Below are positions 23,064 to 31,828 of a stretch of 64,000 bases of DNA, in pieces. Each line of letters opens with the position of its first letter. Position 1 is the stretch's first letter. This DNA comes from Clostridium pasteurianum BC1. Lineage in GTDB: Bacteria; Bacillota; Clostridia; Clostridiales; Clostridiaceae. The stretch spans positions 1,116,001 through 1,180,000 of the forward strand of contig NC_021182.1 of NCBI RefSeq assembly GCF_000389635.1. Reading direction: 5' to 3'. Below the pieces are notes generated by a model. That model worked only from the letters and a program-made list of their open reading frames with translations, made no database searches and had not been told where the DNA came from. The translations under genes and the position numbers were made by a program.

Positions 23064-23573
23064 ATGGTAAGAGAAATTATTTTATTAGGAAACCCAAAAC
23101 TCTATAAGATTAGTTCAAACATAGAAAAAGAAGAACTAGGGAGAATAAAGGAAATTGTTTGTGATTTGCATGATACTCTTATAGATTTTAGAAATAAATA
23201 CGGAGTAGGTAGAGCCATTGCTGCACCTCAGATAGGTGTATTTAAAAGATTAATATACATGTATATTGATAAACCTATGGTCTTTATAAATCCAATATTG
23301 CACTTTGAAGATGATGAACTAATGGAAGTTATGGATGATTGCATGTCCTTTCCTGAACTATTGGTAAAGGTTAAGCGTCATAAAAGATGTACCATTGAGT
23401 TTAAGGACATGGATTTTAAAGATACTACAATGAAGCTGGAGGGAGATTTATCAGAACTTTTGCAGCATGAATATGATCATCTTGATGGAATACTTGCCAC
23501 AATGAGAGCTGTAGATGATAAAGCTTTTTGTTTGAAGAGTGAAAGAAGCATGTTCAATAAATTAAATTTATAA
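23064..23573 (+). CDS. Peptide deformylase homologue, divergent
   Basis: A 169-residue relative of peptide deformylase, which removes the formyl group from new proteins with a metal held by one Cys and two His. Motif 1 is GRAIAAPQIG instead of GxGLAAxQxG. Motif 2 is DDCMSFP in place of EGCLS, keeping the metal cysteine. Motif 3 is LLQHEYDHLDGIL, keeping HExxH. All three metal ligands and the catalytic Glu are therefore present, but the glycine and leucine of the substrate pocket changed. A canonical deformylase is encoded at 26263-26715. The start is the ATG at 23064 with AGGAGTG upstream; the GTG at 23055 is inside that site. Confidence 0.85.
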   Translation: MVREIILLGNPKLYKISSNIEKEELGRIKEIVCDLHDTLIDFRNKYGVGRAIAAPQIGVFKRLIYMYIDKPMVFINPILHFEDDELMEVMDDCMSFPELLVKVKRHKRCTIEFKDMDFKDTTMKLEGDLSELLQHEYDHLDGILATMRAVDDKAFCLKSERSMFNKLNL

Positions 23574-23674
23574 GCATGAATTTACCATTGACATAAGCTG
23601 TTTGTATACTTAAAATTAATTAAGTAAAATAGTCGAAAAATGTATAAATTTAAATTGATATATGGAGGATAAAT

Positions 23675-24790
23675 ATGAGCAGCAGTCAAGTTTTCACCCA
23701 TAATAATGGAGAACTAGGTCTAATTGTTTTGGAAAGTTGTAGAGAATTAGGGGAAAAAATTAATGAACATATCAAAAAGAGAAGAAACGTAGATGAAAAC
23801 TTTTTATTACCTGTGGAAGAAATACGTTTTTCTAATGGTGAAGGTAAGGTAAAACTTTCAGACTCAGTTAGAGGTAAGGATATCTATATACTTTGCGATA
23901 TAGGAAACTATAGTTGTACATATAATATGTTTGGAATAGAGAATCATAAGGGTCCAGATGAACACTTTCAAGACATTAAGAGAGCCGTATCAGCCATAAG
24001 AGGAAAAGCTAAAAGAATAACTGTTATAATGCCACTGCTTTATGAATCAAGACAGCATAGAAGAAAGGGTAGAGAATCCCTAGACTGTGCACTAGCGCTT
24101 CAAGAACTAGAACGTTTAGGTGTACAAGAGATATTGACCTTTGATGCTCATGATCCTAATGTTCAAAATGCAATTCCACTATTGTCATTTGAAAATTTAT
24201 ACCCTACATATGATATTCTTAAAACTATTATCACAGAAGAAAAGGATATAGAAATACCTAAGAATGATATGCTTGTTATAAGTCCAGATACAGGTGCTAT
24301 GGATAGAGCTATATATTATTCAAGTGTCCTTGGTGTGGATGTTGGATTATTCTATAAGAGAAGAGATCACTCAACAATTGTAAATGGCAAAAACCCTATA
24401 GTTAAACATGAATATATGGGAAGAGATGTTGAAAATCAGGATGTTTTAATAGTTGATGATATGATTGCCTCAGGAGAGTCAGTGCTTGATATAGCAAGAG
24501 AATTAAAATTAAAGAAGGCAAAAAATGTTTATGTTGCTACTACTTTTGCATTTTTTACAGAAGGACTAGAAAAGTTCCAAAAATATTATGATGATAATAT
24601 AATAACTAGAGTTTATTCAACAAATTTGACTTATATATCTCCTGAACTTGAAAAAGCTGAGTGGTTTAAGCCAGTTGATATGTCCGAACTTATAGGAATA
24701 ATAATAAATAGATTGAACAGGGAACAGTCCATTGCTAAATTTATGGATGCTACATATGTAATACATGAACTAATAAGAAATGAAAGATAG
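23675..24790 (+). CDS. prs: Ribose-phosphate pyrophosphokinase (PRPP synthetase), long variant
   Basis: PRPP synthetase makes phosphoribosyl pyrophosphate from ribose 5-phosphate and ATP for nucleotide, His and Trp synthesis. Family blocks seen: FSNGEGKVKLSDSVRGKDIY near the N-terminus, the flexible-loop/ATP region MPLLYESRQHRRKGRESLD, DAHDPNVQNAIPLLSFENL, and the PRPP loop VLIVDDMIASGES (about residues 259-271). The usual loop ends DTGGT, so this is a diverged form. At 371 residues it is about 55 longer than standard Prs, mainly at the C-terminus. It may be a second paralogue with a special role. GGAGG precedes the ATG; it is a single gene with its own terminator. Confidence 0.88.
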   Translation: MSSSQVFTHNNGELGLIVLESCRELGEKINEHIKKRRNVDENFLLPVEEIRFSNGEGKVKLSDSVRGKDIYILCDIGNYSCTYNMFGIENHKGPDEHFQDIKRAVSAIRGKAKRITVIMPLLYESRQHRRKGRESLDCALALQELERLGVQEILTFDAHDPNVQNAIPLLSFENLYPTYDILKTIITEEKDIEIPKNDMLVISPDTGAMDRAIYYSSVLGVDVGLFYKRRDHSTIVNGKNPIVKHEYMGRDVENQDVLIVDDMIASGESVLDIARELKLKKAKNVYVATTFAFFTEGLEKFQKYYDDNIITRVYSTNLTYISPELEKAEWFKPVDMSELIGIIINRLNREQSIAKFMDATYVIHELIRNER

Positions 24791-24872
24791 TAATGTGTTT
24801 TTATTAAGCTTCCGCTAGTAGAAGTGAAAAAATTTATTTTCATGATAAAATAGAGATGTTTTATCAAATGCT

Positions 24873-24912
24873 AAGAAGAATCTTTAGATAATAAGGATTC
24901 TTCTTTTATTTA
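24873..24912 (+). terminator. Intrinsic terminator after the PRPP synthetase gene
   Basis: AAGAAGAATC (24873-24882) pairs with GATTCTTCTT (24896-24905), followed by TTATTTATT. Confidence 0.75.
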
Positions 24913-25125
24913 TTAGTAAACTATAATATATATTTGTATTCAATTGAATTTATAGATTGATAATTAATATGCCTTACTATAATATTTATGTATGAACTAA
25001 TCTATGCTCTTGTGAATTAGGCAGGTAAAGTAAATGTCAGTGGATGGAATTATTTTATTCATGGAAGGAAAAATAATCTTGTGCTAATATCCCTTAAGAT
25101 ATTAACACTTATGGAGGGAAATAAA

Positions 25126-25599
25126 ATGAACTTAGAAGTAGTAAAAGCAGATAGTAAGAATACTGATTTTATTGAGCTTATAAAATTATTAGATGATGAC
25201 CTAGGGGAAAGATATGGAGAATTACAAAAGCAATATAAAAAACACAACAAAGTTCACTATATAAATGATGTGGTAATTATTTATAAAGATAAAGTTCCAG
25301 TTGCATGTGGAGGATTTAAAGAACATGATATTAATACTATAGAATTAAAACGAATATTTGTAATGAAAGAACATAGAGGACAAGGATTATCAAAATTAAT
25401 AATCAATAAATTGGAAGAATTAGCTAGAAGTAAAGAATATAAATATGCTATATTGGAAACGGGAATAAAGCAAAACGAAGCAATTAATTTATATAAAAAT
25501 AACGGATATTATTTAATACAAAATTATGAACCTTATGTGGGAAATACAAATAGTATATGCATGAAAAAAACTTTATCAGATGATCAAAAGAATATATAA
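25126..25599 (+). CDS. GNAT family N-acetyltransferase
   Basis: A 157-residue GNAT of the small clostridial/bacillar type that opens with two acidic residues after LIKLLDDDLGERYGELQKQY. The acetyl-CoA loop is IFVMKEHRGQGLSKLIINKL (about residues 82-101), and motif B is LETGIKQNEAINLYKNNGYYL. The start is the ATG at 25126, with GGAGGG eight bases before it, not the open frame from 25081. Related proteins acetylate small amines or aminoglycoside-like compounds, but the substrate is not readable here. The following small frame overlaps its end. Confidence 0.9.
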   Translation: MNLEVVKADSKNTDFIELIKLLDDDLGERYGELQKQYKKHNKVHYINDVVIIYKDKVPVACGGFKEHDINTIELKRIFVMKEHRGQGLSKLIINKLEELARSKEYKYAILETGIKQNEAINLYKNNGYYLIQNYEPYVGNTNSICMKKTLSDDQKNI

Positions 25600-25636
25600 A
25601 TGCGGACTAACTATTTTTGCAAAGAACTGGGGAGAA

Positions 25637-25837
25637 ATGAAAGAGAAAAAGCAAAATAAATTTAACGATATTCTAATAAAAAAAGCAAATAAATTTTACA
25701 AGGTAATGAAAAAGAGAAAACATATTCATACAAGAATTTTCACTAAGCTTTTATTTACTCTTATGAAAATTATGATTTCAAAATTTCCTGACGATAATTC
25801 TGACAAGATATATTGGAAAGAAAAAGGCTGGATATAA
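25637..25837 (+). CDS. Small basic protein, probably the C-terminal remnant of a flavodoxin-family oxidoreductase
   Basis: The frame is open from 25580, but the first ATG with a ribosome site (GGGGAG) is at 25637, giving 66 residues. The product is very basic (FYKVMKKRKHIHTRIFTKLL) and ends KIYWKEKGWI. That ending is like the C-terminus of clostridial flavodoxin/NAD(P)H-dependent FMN reductases, which often finish with Y/F-W-K-E-x-G-W. The N-terminal flavin-binding part is missing. So it is either a short protein in its own right or, more likely, a remnant now placed behind the acetyltransferase gene. Confidence 0.45.
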   Translation: MKEKKQNKFNDILIKKANKFYKVMKKRKHIHTRIFTKLLFTLMKIMISKFPDDNSDKIYWKEKGWI

Positions 25838-25949
25838 TCTGATTTATAGATAAACAACTTGATATATAAATTTATGTTTTAATATATAAAATTAAAAAGC
25901 CTTGTAGCTTAAAACAATGTTTAATTATGAAATTGGATATCTATATTAT

Positions 25950-26006
25950 GTAAGGTTAACTTGACATGAACCTTACGTAATGCTAATTTTGTTATGTAAG
26001 GTCAAC
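25950..26006 (+). promoter_or_regulatory. Promoter with three operator half-sites before the XRE-def operon
   Basis: TTGACA (25961-25966) and TAATTT (25984-25989) are 17 bases apart. GTAAGGTT (25950-25957) and AACCTTAC (25969-25976) form an inverted repeat around the -35 box, and a third site GTAAGGTCAAC (25996-26006) covers the likely transcription start. This layout suggests auto-repression by the XRE protein encoded next. Confidence 0.7.
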
Positions 26007-26025
26007 ATTACAGAGGTGATAATTA

Positions 26026-26262
26026 ATGAAAAATCGATTGAAAGAATTACGTGAATCTTTTGGATTAACTCAAGAACAATTAGGAGAACTTGTAGGGGTA
26101 TCAAGACAGGCGATTAACGCTATTGAAACAGAAAAGTTTGAGCCATCTATATGGTTGGCTTATGATATCGGTAAAATATTTCACTGTTCAATAGAGGAAG
26201 TTTTTCTATTTGAAGAAAGTGAAAGGAAATCTAGAGCACAACAAAGTAGAGGTGTTGTTTAA
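26026..26262 (+). CDS. XRE/Cro-type transcriptional regulator (YozG-like)
   Basis: A 78-residue helix-turn-helix protein of the short YgzD/YozG kind: [20 protein letters not shown], recognition helix [20 protein letters not shown], then [19 protein letters not shown], which is the usual ending of the domain. GAGGTG precedes the ATG. Its stop is immediately followed by the def start, so the two form an operon. The repeats at 25950-26006 are the likely binding sites. An XRE regulator paired with a deformylase gene is an uncommon arrangement. Confidence 0.92.
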   Translation: MKNRLKELRESFGLTQEQLGELVGVSRQAINAIETEKFEPSIWLAYDIGKIFHCSIEEVFLFEESERKSRAQQSRGVV

Positions 26263-26715
26263 ATGGCATTAAGGCAAATTAGGCTTTCTGATGATAAACT
26301 ATTAAGGAAAAAAAGCAGAAAGGTTGAAGTAGTGGATGATAAAATAAAACAAATTTTAAATGATATGGCTGATACTATGTATAATTCAGAAAATGGTGCA
26401 GGATTAGCGGCTCCACAAGTTGGAATATTAAAGAGATTAGTTGTAATAGATATGGGGCAAGGACTTATAAAATTAGTTAATCCAAAGATAATTAAGCAGC
26501 AGGGAGAGCAGGAAGTTATAGAAGGATGTTTAAGTATTCCTAATGTATTTGGAAAATTAAAAAGACCTGCAAAGGTAACAGTACAAGCATTAAATGAAAA
26601 TGGAGAGAAAATTATATTGACAGGTACAGGAGATTTAGCAAAATGTTTCTGTCATGAAATAGACCATTTGGAAGGTATCCTTTTTACTGATTTAGTTACT
26701 GAGTATATAAAATAA
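26263..26715 (+). CDS. def: Peptide deformylase
   Basis: Removes the N-formyl group from nascent proteins using Fe2+ or Zn2+. All three motifs are canonical: GAGLAAPQVG (about residues 45-54), EGCLSIP (about 88-94) and CHEIDHLEGILF (about 128-139), with the metal ligands Cys, His, His and the catalytic Glu. At 150 residues it is a type-I, Gram-positive short form. The ATG follows the XRE stop without a gap, and its ribosome site (AGAGGTG) lies in the XRE gene, so the two are co-translated. Being an extra, separately regulated copy, it might serve as a back-up under deformylase stress; that is inference. Confidence 0.94.
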   Translation: MALRQIRLSDDKLLRKKSRKVEVVDDKIKQILNDMADTMYNSENGAGLAAPQVGILKRLVVIDMGQGLIKLVNPKIIKQQGEQEVIEGCLSIPNVFGKLKRPAKVTVQALNENGEKIILTGTGDLAKCFCHEIDHLEGILFTDLVTEYIK

Positions 26716-26740
26716 AATATTGCGATGAAAAATAGAATAT

Positions 26741-26794
26741 AAAAAGGAATTGCTTTAAATATTAGATGTAGATGAATCTATAGCAATTCCTTTT
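26741..26794 (+). terminator. Terminator after def
   Basis: AAAAGGAATTGCT (26742-26754) pairs perfectly with AGCAATTCCTTTT (26782-26794) across a 27-base loop. It may also serve the convergent dedA fragment. Confidence 0.65.
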
Positions 26795-26795
26795 A

Positions 26796-27104
26796 TCAGC
26801 AAAAAAATAGATTGGATAAAGAACAATATTTGAGAATATAACTCCATTTATCTATTATTTTCTCAAATTTTTTCACATCGAACAAATGACCTATCCAATA
26901 GAGAATACCGGCGCCTGCAACAGAACCGGCGGTAGCGGATATAATTACACCTATTATAGTCATATTGGTATTTGTAGTCATGAAGCCTCCAAAGGTAAGA
27001 ATTACTTCTGAAGGTATAGGTGGAAAAATATTTTCAAAGAAAATCATTAAAAAAGTGCCAAGGTAACCATAATGCTCCATAAAATTCATAATCCAAATTT
27101 GCAT
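26796..27104 (-). pseudogene. DedA family membrane protein, truncated
   Basis: The 102-residue product opens MQIWIMNFMEHYGYLGTFLM and holds the DedA mark FFENIFPPIPSEVILTFGGF (about residues 22-41) and SATAGSVAGAGILYWIGHLF. DedA proteins (undecaprenyl-phosphate or lipid flippase family) are about 200 residues. Here the sequence breaks off after IDKWSYILK, and the last residues (YCSLSNLFFC) are unlike the family and end at the def terminator. The re-entrant arginine-containing second half is missing, so a deletion has joined dedA to the def end. It is probably not functional. Confidence 0.8.
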
Positions 27105-27424
27105 ATTGAATATTCAACCATCCTTCCAGTGTTAAAGGGTTTAATATATAGTATAAAAAATAATATTAAGGTGTATTGATAAACCTTTTATTATATCGTA
27201 CCTAATCTATGATATATAAATCAAATTTCTAAATAAATTTTCACAAAAAATTTATTTGATGTTTAGAATCATATGTTCCCAAAATTTTCTGATAGCAATC
27301 TATATAAGATTTATTAAAAATAAATTCTACAATCTTCAACAGTGTTATGATATAATGTTATATATTGTAATATAATGGACTGTAATCAAAGTAATGTTAA
27401 ATAAAGAAATTTAGGGGGATCTTT
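27105..27424. other. Intergenic region with probable divergent promoters
   Basis: About 320 AT-rich bases between the truncated dedA (minus) and the nfeD-like gene (plus). A TATAAT-rich stretch near 27349-27372 (GATATAATG, TAATATAATGG) could hold the -10 box for the plus-strand operon. No other gene or repeat was found. Confidence 0.4.
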
Positions 27425-28000
27425 ATGGAGAGAATATACACAATTATATTTTGTGTAGGTGTGATTTACACAGTGTTTACTTTTTTAATAGGGGGACTCT
27501 TTGGAATTGTTCATATTGGATTAGATCTGCATATGGATGCTCACCTAGATGGAGGAAGTTCTTCAGGAGGCTTTGCCGCATTTCCACTTAAGCCTATAAC
27601 TATAGTTTCATTTATTACGGTATTTGGTGGCGTGGGAATTATTGGAACACGGTATAAATTAAATTGGATGACAGTAGTTATAATAGCAGTTATTTTGGGA
27701 TTTATAATTTCTACGGTATTATATAGATTTATAGTAGTGCCACTATATAGAGCTCAAAATACCAGCGCAGTTTCTCAGGACAAACTTATTGGCATGACGG
27801 CAGTAGTTATATCACCCATACTGGAAAACGGGTTTGGCAGTATAGCTTATATTGTTAATGGCAGTAAATACAATGCCCCAGCACAGCACGTAGCTAAGAA
27901 AGCTGTGAAGCAAGGGGAAGAGGTACTCATTTATGAAATAAAAAATAGTGTTTTTTATGTTGAACCCTTAAATAATAATCAAGATTTATCCAATAACTAA
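27425..28000 (+). CDS. NfeD-like membrane protein (YuaF/NfeD2 type)
   Basis: A 191-residue protein with three hydrophobic segments (about residues 5-27, 58-76 and 82-104) and a C-terminal soluble OB-like domain: DKLIGMTAVVISPILENGFG, then IAYIVNGSKYNAPAQHVAKK and GEEVLIYEIKNSVFYVEPL. This is the short NfeD type (YuaF in Bacillus) whose gene normally sits directly before floT; YuaF and FloT together tune membrane fluidity and microdomains. Here the flotillin gene lies at 29994, and the 2-kb gap is filled by an IS110-type element. A strong GGGGG ribosome site precedes the ATG. The operon link is therefore probably broken. Confidence 0.82.
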   Translation: MERIYTIIFCVGVIYTVFTFLIGGLFGIVHIGLDLHMDAHLDGGSSSGGFAAFPLKPITIVSFITVFGGVGIIGTRYKLNWMTVVIIAVILGFIISTVLYRFIVVPLYRAQNTSAVSQDKLIGMTAVVISPILENGFGSIAYIVNGSKYNAPAQHVAKKAVKQGEEVLIYEIKNSVFYVEPLNNNQDLSNN

Positions 28001-28266
28001 AGATTTCAAGTAATCTTTGCTATCTATTTGGGCACTGTTTGTTGATAAAGCTTGAAATAAATAATAATATAAAGTTTAATTAAGCAAAGGCTTATTAAAA
28101 TAAATAAGGCATTTGAAAATGAATAAAAAGATTTTGAGTATGCCTAATAAAAGCAATTTGGTAATATGTCAAGAACAAAATGAAAAGAGAATAAAATGAT
28201 TTTGGAAAAAAAAGGTAATCTTAACAAGCATACGTCAAACTCAGAACGTATGTTCGTAAAAACTAT

Positions 28267-29561
28267 TTATTTATCTACCCTATTTGAAGAGTAGAGTTGA
28301 TTTTTAGCCAGCAATCCAAAAATCAAACGAATCAATTTACGAGATGTTAGTGCGAGTGCTCGTTTATGCTGATGTGTAGTTACTTCAGCAAATTTCTTCT
28401 GATAGAATTCTTGATATTCAGGAATATATCTTACGATACTTCCAGCAGCTTCTATCAGATAATAGCGCAAATAACGGTTGCCTGCTTTGTTCATTGGTGT
28501 GTTTTCAGCCTTAAAGCCACCAGATTGATTTTCCTTCCATACGATGCCAGCGTATTTAGCAATGGCATTGTTATTAGGGAAAGCATGAACACTACCTAAT
28601 TCTGAAAGAATACCACTAGAGTAAACAGGACCGAACCCAGGTATTGACATTAAAATTTGGTATTCCACGGGGTTCATTCCCATAACTGCTTTTTCAATAG
28701 CCTTGTTAATAGCTTTAAGTTCTTTCTCAAAAGCCTGAATACAATTAAAAGAGCAGGCAATTGAGGTTGTTAAAGGCTCATACAAACATTTATCAAGGCG
28801 GTATGAATTACGTGCAGCCTGCTGCAGAATTTCAGCAGTCATCTGTGGATTGGAAATCCGCTTGCGACTTTTTTTATTGACGAAGTCAACAAGATCTTCA
28901 ATTGAAGTATTTGCAATATCTTCAGAAGAAAGAAAATCTGTCAATATAGATGACGCAGTAGCACCATATTTATCAGAAAAGGATGATCATCACCCTGTAA
29001 CAAAGCAAATTCACTAAACTTGAGAAATACATTGGATAACATGTAAGTCTTTTCTCTGGTTAAGCATTCAACAATATGAAGCCTGTGTCTTGTAAGTCTT
29101 TGCAGAGCAAGATATTGAGAACCCCGCCAGGGTTCAGTATGAATTCTGCCAACTCTTGCAAAATCAGCAATAACAAAAGAGTCAATGCTGTCATTTTTAT
29201 CAAGAGAATTGAAGGAATCTTTGTAGTTAGCAACTTCCTTAGGGTTTAAGCAGTAAACATAAGGCTTGTAAGGCATAAGTCTTTCACTTGAAGATAAAAA
29301 ATTGGCAATATGTACTCCGTAAAAGGAAGTAGATTCTAAGCCGATTATTACAGTTTTAAAAGTGTTCTTTTCTAACACTTTAACAAGCATGGATTCTAAT
29401 TGTTCTGCACCAAATTGTGTATTAGGAACAGATTCCATTTTAATCAAGAATTCTTGATCAAAATTAATAGCAGAGACAACATTTTGTCTCGCACCAATAT
29501 CGATACCAACAAATAGAGTTGATAAGTAATCTAATTTCTTCATGAAATCACCACCTTTCAA
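28267..29561 (-). pseudogene. IS110-family DEDD recombinase, frameshifted
   Basis: The N-terminal frame (29561-28941) holds the RuvC-like part: LFVGIDIGARQNVVSAINFD with the first Asp, TVIIGLESTSFYGVHIANFL, and SFVIADFARVGR. The C-terminal frame (28944-28267) has the transposase_20 part: ILMSIPGFGPVYSSGILSEL, KYAGIVWKENQSGG and NKAGNRYLRYYLIEAAGSI, with the serine-containing tail region. Joining needs one extra T in the TTTT near 28977: then HPF continues as SDKYGATASSILTDFLSS, which matches the family. So a one-base deletion (or a sequencing error) broke an otherwise complete recombinase of about 430 residues. The ATG at 28944 is accidental. Confidence 0.88.
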
Positions 29562-29840
29562 AAATAATGAGGAAATTAGAAAGGAATTATCCTAATCCAA
29601 AGTACTGACTGCAACCTCGCGTAATCAGCATTTATCCAGACGAAAAACCTTGCTGGTGGCTACGAAAGGATATGCAACATTTGTGTAAGCAGAATATGAT
29701 ACTTTGGTCAGGCTGCAAGCTTTCTAGGCAATAACAATAAGTTTTGCAGGAGAGATAATGCAGTAACCTTTGCTAAAGTTCCATAAGGACTATTTTAGCA
29801 TTAGGAAATCCTTTGATAAATAGTAAGTTAAAATGTATAG
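29562..29840 (-). ncRNA. Candidate bridge-RNA region of the IS110 element
   Basis: IS110 elements encode a bridge RNA in a long non-coding end next to the recombinase 5' end; its two loops pair with target and donor DNA. Here about 280 bases upstream of the recombinase start have no reading frame but higher GC than the surroundings (for instance GCTGGTGGCTACGAAAGG at 29651-29668 and CAGGCTGCAAGC). This is the place and size expected. I have not resolved the stems or the loops. A transcript would run toward the recombinase on the minus strand. Confidence 0.5.
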
Positions 29841-29993
29841 ATTTGAAAGTTAAAGAATCAGCAATATTGAATTGGGAGAATCCCCATTAGAAAAATAGAG
29901 ATGCTTTCTTAATCTATACAAAATATAAAAAATAAATAAGTCTATAGCAGTTATTTAACTGACTATAAACTTATTATACGAGGAGAGAAGAAA

Positions 29994-31484
29994 ATGGATT
30001 TAACAATATTAACTATTCCTGGAATTATCGTAGGAGTAATTATACTCTTAATTCTAAGTATTTTTTCCATGTGGAAAAGAGTGCCTCAAGACAAAGCATT
30101 AGTGATAACTGGACTTAAAAAGAGAGTAATCACTGGTGGTGGTGGCTTTGTAATTCCACTATTAGAGAGAACAGATAAAATTTCTCTTGAAAATATGGAG
30201 ATTGAAGTTCGTATTGATGGGGCATTAACTGGACAAGGTGTTGGCATAATGGCCGATGGAGTTGCTGTAGTAAAGGTAAAATCAGATACTGATTCAATTT
30301 TATCCGCAGCGGAACAATTCAACACTTCCAATGGAATGCAGCATACTCTTGAAGTTATTGAACATACTACTAAAAATGTGCTTGAAGGTAAACTAAGAGA
30401 AATTGTTTCAAAGATGACTATAGAGGAAATTTACAAGGACAGAGAAAAATTTGCCTCCCATGTACAGGAGGTTGCAGCAATTGATCTTTCTCAAATGGGC
30501 TTAGAACTTAAGGTATTGACTATTAAGGAGATTTCAGATAAAAACGGATATTTAGAAGCACTTGGAAAACCAAGAATAGCTGCTGTAAAGAGAGATGCAC
30601 TTATTGCGGAAGCGGAGGCAGCAAAGGAAACAAAAATACGAACAGCTGAGGCAAACAGGTTAGGTGAAGCTGCTAAGATTCTATCAGAAACTCAAATTGC
30701 TGAATCCTCTAAGGAAAAGGAATTAAAGGTACAATCCTATAGAAGTGAACAGGAAAAAGCAAAAGCTATATCTGATTTGTCCTATGAAATAGAAGCCAAT
30801 AAGGCAAAGAAAGAAGTTACAGAGACTCAGGTACAGGTAGAAATTACAAAGAAACAGAAGGAAAAGGAACTTACAGAAGCAGCACTTCAGGTGGAACTTA
30901 CTAAAAAGGAAAGAGAAATAGAGCTTGCGGAAAAAGAAGCACTTAGAAAAGAAAGAGAACTGGAGGCTACTGTTAGGAAACAGGCAGAAGCAGATAAGTA
31001 TAGACAGGTTCAAACAGCAGATGCAGATAGATATAAGGAAATTGCAGATGCAGAAGCAAGGGCTAAGTCAATTGAATTAGAAGGTAAAGCAAAATCAGAA
31101 ACTCTAAGACTTCAAGGTATGGCAGAAGTAGATATAATAAGAGAAAAAGGTAAAGCAGAAGCAGAGGCTATGATGAAAAAGGCAGAAGCTTTTAAAATGT
31201 ATAATGATGCAGCAATGACACAAATGATAATAGAAAAATTACCTGAAATTGCCAAAGCTATATCTGAACCGTTGGCAAAAACAGAAAAAATTGTTATTGT
31301 TGATAATGGAAATGGAGAAGGCAGTAATAAAGGTGCTGCAAAGGTTACGGGCTATGTAAATGATATTGTATCCCAGCTTCCAGAGACTGTTGAGGCCTTA
31401 ACCGGTGTGAATATTTTGGACTTCCTATCAAAGAAGGTCTCAAGTAATGAAAATAAAACTGAGGATAAGCCTCCAGAACAATAG
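29994..31484 (+). CDS. floT: Flotillin family (SPFH domain) membrane protein
   Basis: A 496-residue flotillin: N-terminal hydrophobic segment (about residues 7-27), a WKRVPQDKALVITGLKK start of the SPFH domain (about 30-200), and a long Ala/Glu/Lys-rich coiled coil (about 205-405) with repeated A-E-A-E and K-A-E-A blocks. The C-terminus reads MIIEKLPEIAKAISEPLAKT, the oligomerisation end of FloT/YqiK. Flotillins scaffold membrane microdomains and often go with an NfeD partner, here 27425-28000, cut off by an IS110 element. A GGAGAG site precedes the ATG, and a terminator follows at 31578. Since the upstream operon promoter is blocked, expression may now depend on the IS end or a local promoter. 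Confidence 0.95.
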   Translation: MDLTILTIPGIIVGVIILLILSIFSMWKRVPQDKALVITGLKKRVITGGGGFVIPLLERTDKISLENMEIEVRIDGALTGQGVGIMADGVAVVKVKSDTDSILSAAEQFNTSNGMQHTLEVIEHTTKNVLEGKLREIVSKMTIEEIYKDREKFASHVQEVAAIDLSQMGLELKVLTIKEISDKNGYLEALGKPRIAAVKRDALIAEAEAAKETKIRTAEANRLGEAAKILSETQIAESSKEKELKVQSYRSEQEKAKAISDLSYEIEANKAKKEVTETQVQVEITKKQKEKELTEAALQVELTKKEREIELAEKEALRKERELEATVRKQAEADKYRQVQTADADRYKEIADAEARAKSIELEGKAKSETLRLQGMAEVDIIREKGKAEAEAMMKKAEAFKMYNDAAMTQMIIEKLPEIAKAISEPLAKTEKIVIVDNGNGEGSNKGAAKVTGYVNDIVSQLPETVEALTGVNILDFLSKKVSSNENKTEDKPPEQ

Positions 31485-31577
31485 GACTTTACTTCACATT
31501 GAATTATAAGAATTATTGAATAAGAACGTAATTCTAATTGGAATTTATAGGTAATAGAAAGAATACTAGAAATAATG

Positions 31578-31619
31578 CTATCAAATTTGATTTAAATAAA
31601 TTTGATAGTGTTTTGTTTT
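31578..31619 (+). terminator. Intrinsic terminator after floT
   Basis: CTATCAAATTT (31578-31588) pairs with AAATTTGATAG (31598-31608), followed by TGTTTTGTTTT. Confidence 0.8.
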
Positions 31620-31828
31620 AAGAAAAAATATAGATATGCATTATAAGGACTTCAAGAAAAAGTAATTGAAAGAGTGGGTTATAGCGTAGATGATAAGGAA
31701 AGAAGTGAATAAACCAATGTAATAAATAAATTAATTATGCAATTTCCGCATTTAATAGATTATTGTGTTATATAATTAATTTTCTTGTGAAATAGTGTAA
31801 AAAAATAAAATTAAAGGAGAGTTTTGCT

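Larger units (their letters stand above)
28200..29840 (-). mobile_element. IS110-family insertion sequence between nfeD-like gene and floT
   Basis: The element consists of a DEDD recombinase gene on the minus strand (28267-29561, one frameshift) and about 280-400 bases of non-coding DNA on its 5' side (29562 to about 29840-29960). IS110 elements have no obvious inverted repeats or target duplication, so the exact ends cannot be fixed by eye; the range is an estimate. It splits a gene pair that is normally adjacent (NfeD2-flotillin), which is independent support for an insertion. Confidence 0.75.

Noticed and set aside
30723-31013. Phe/Leu/Cys-rich minus-strand frame inside floT
   Set aside because: It is the complement of the Lys/Glu-rich coiled-coil codons of flotillin, a common artefact; no start signal.
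31642-31710. Short plus-strand piece GLQEKVIERVGYSVDDKERSE after the floT terminator
   Set aside because: No start codon in frame and too short to assign; possibly a remnant but unsupported.
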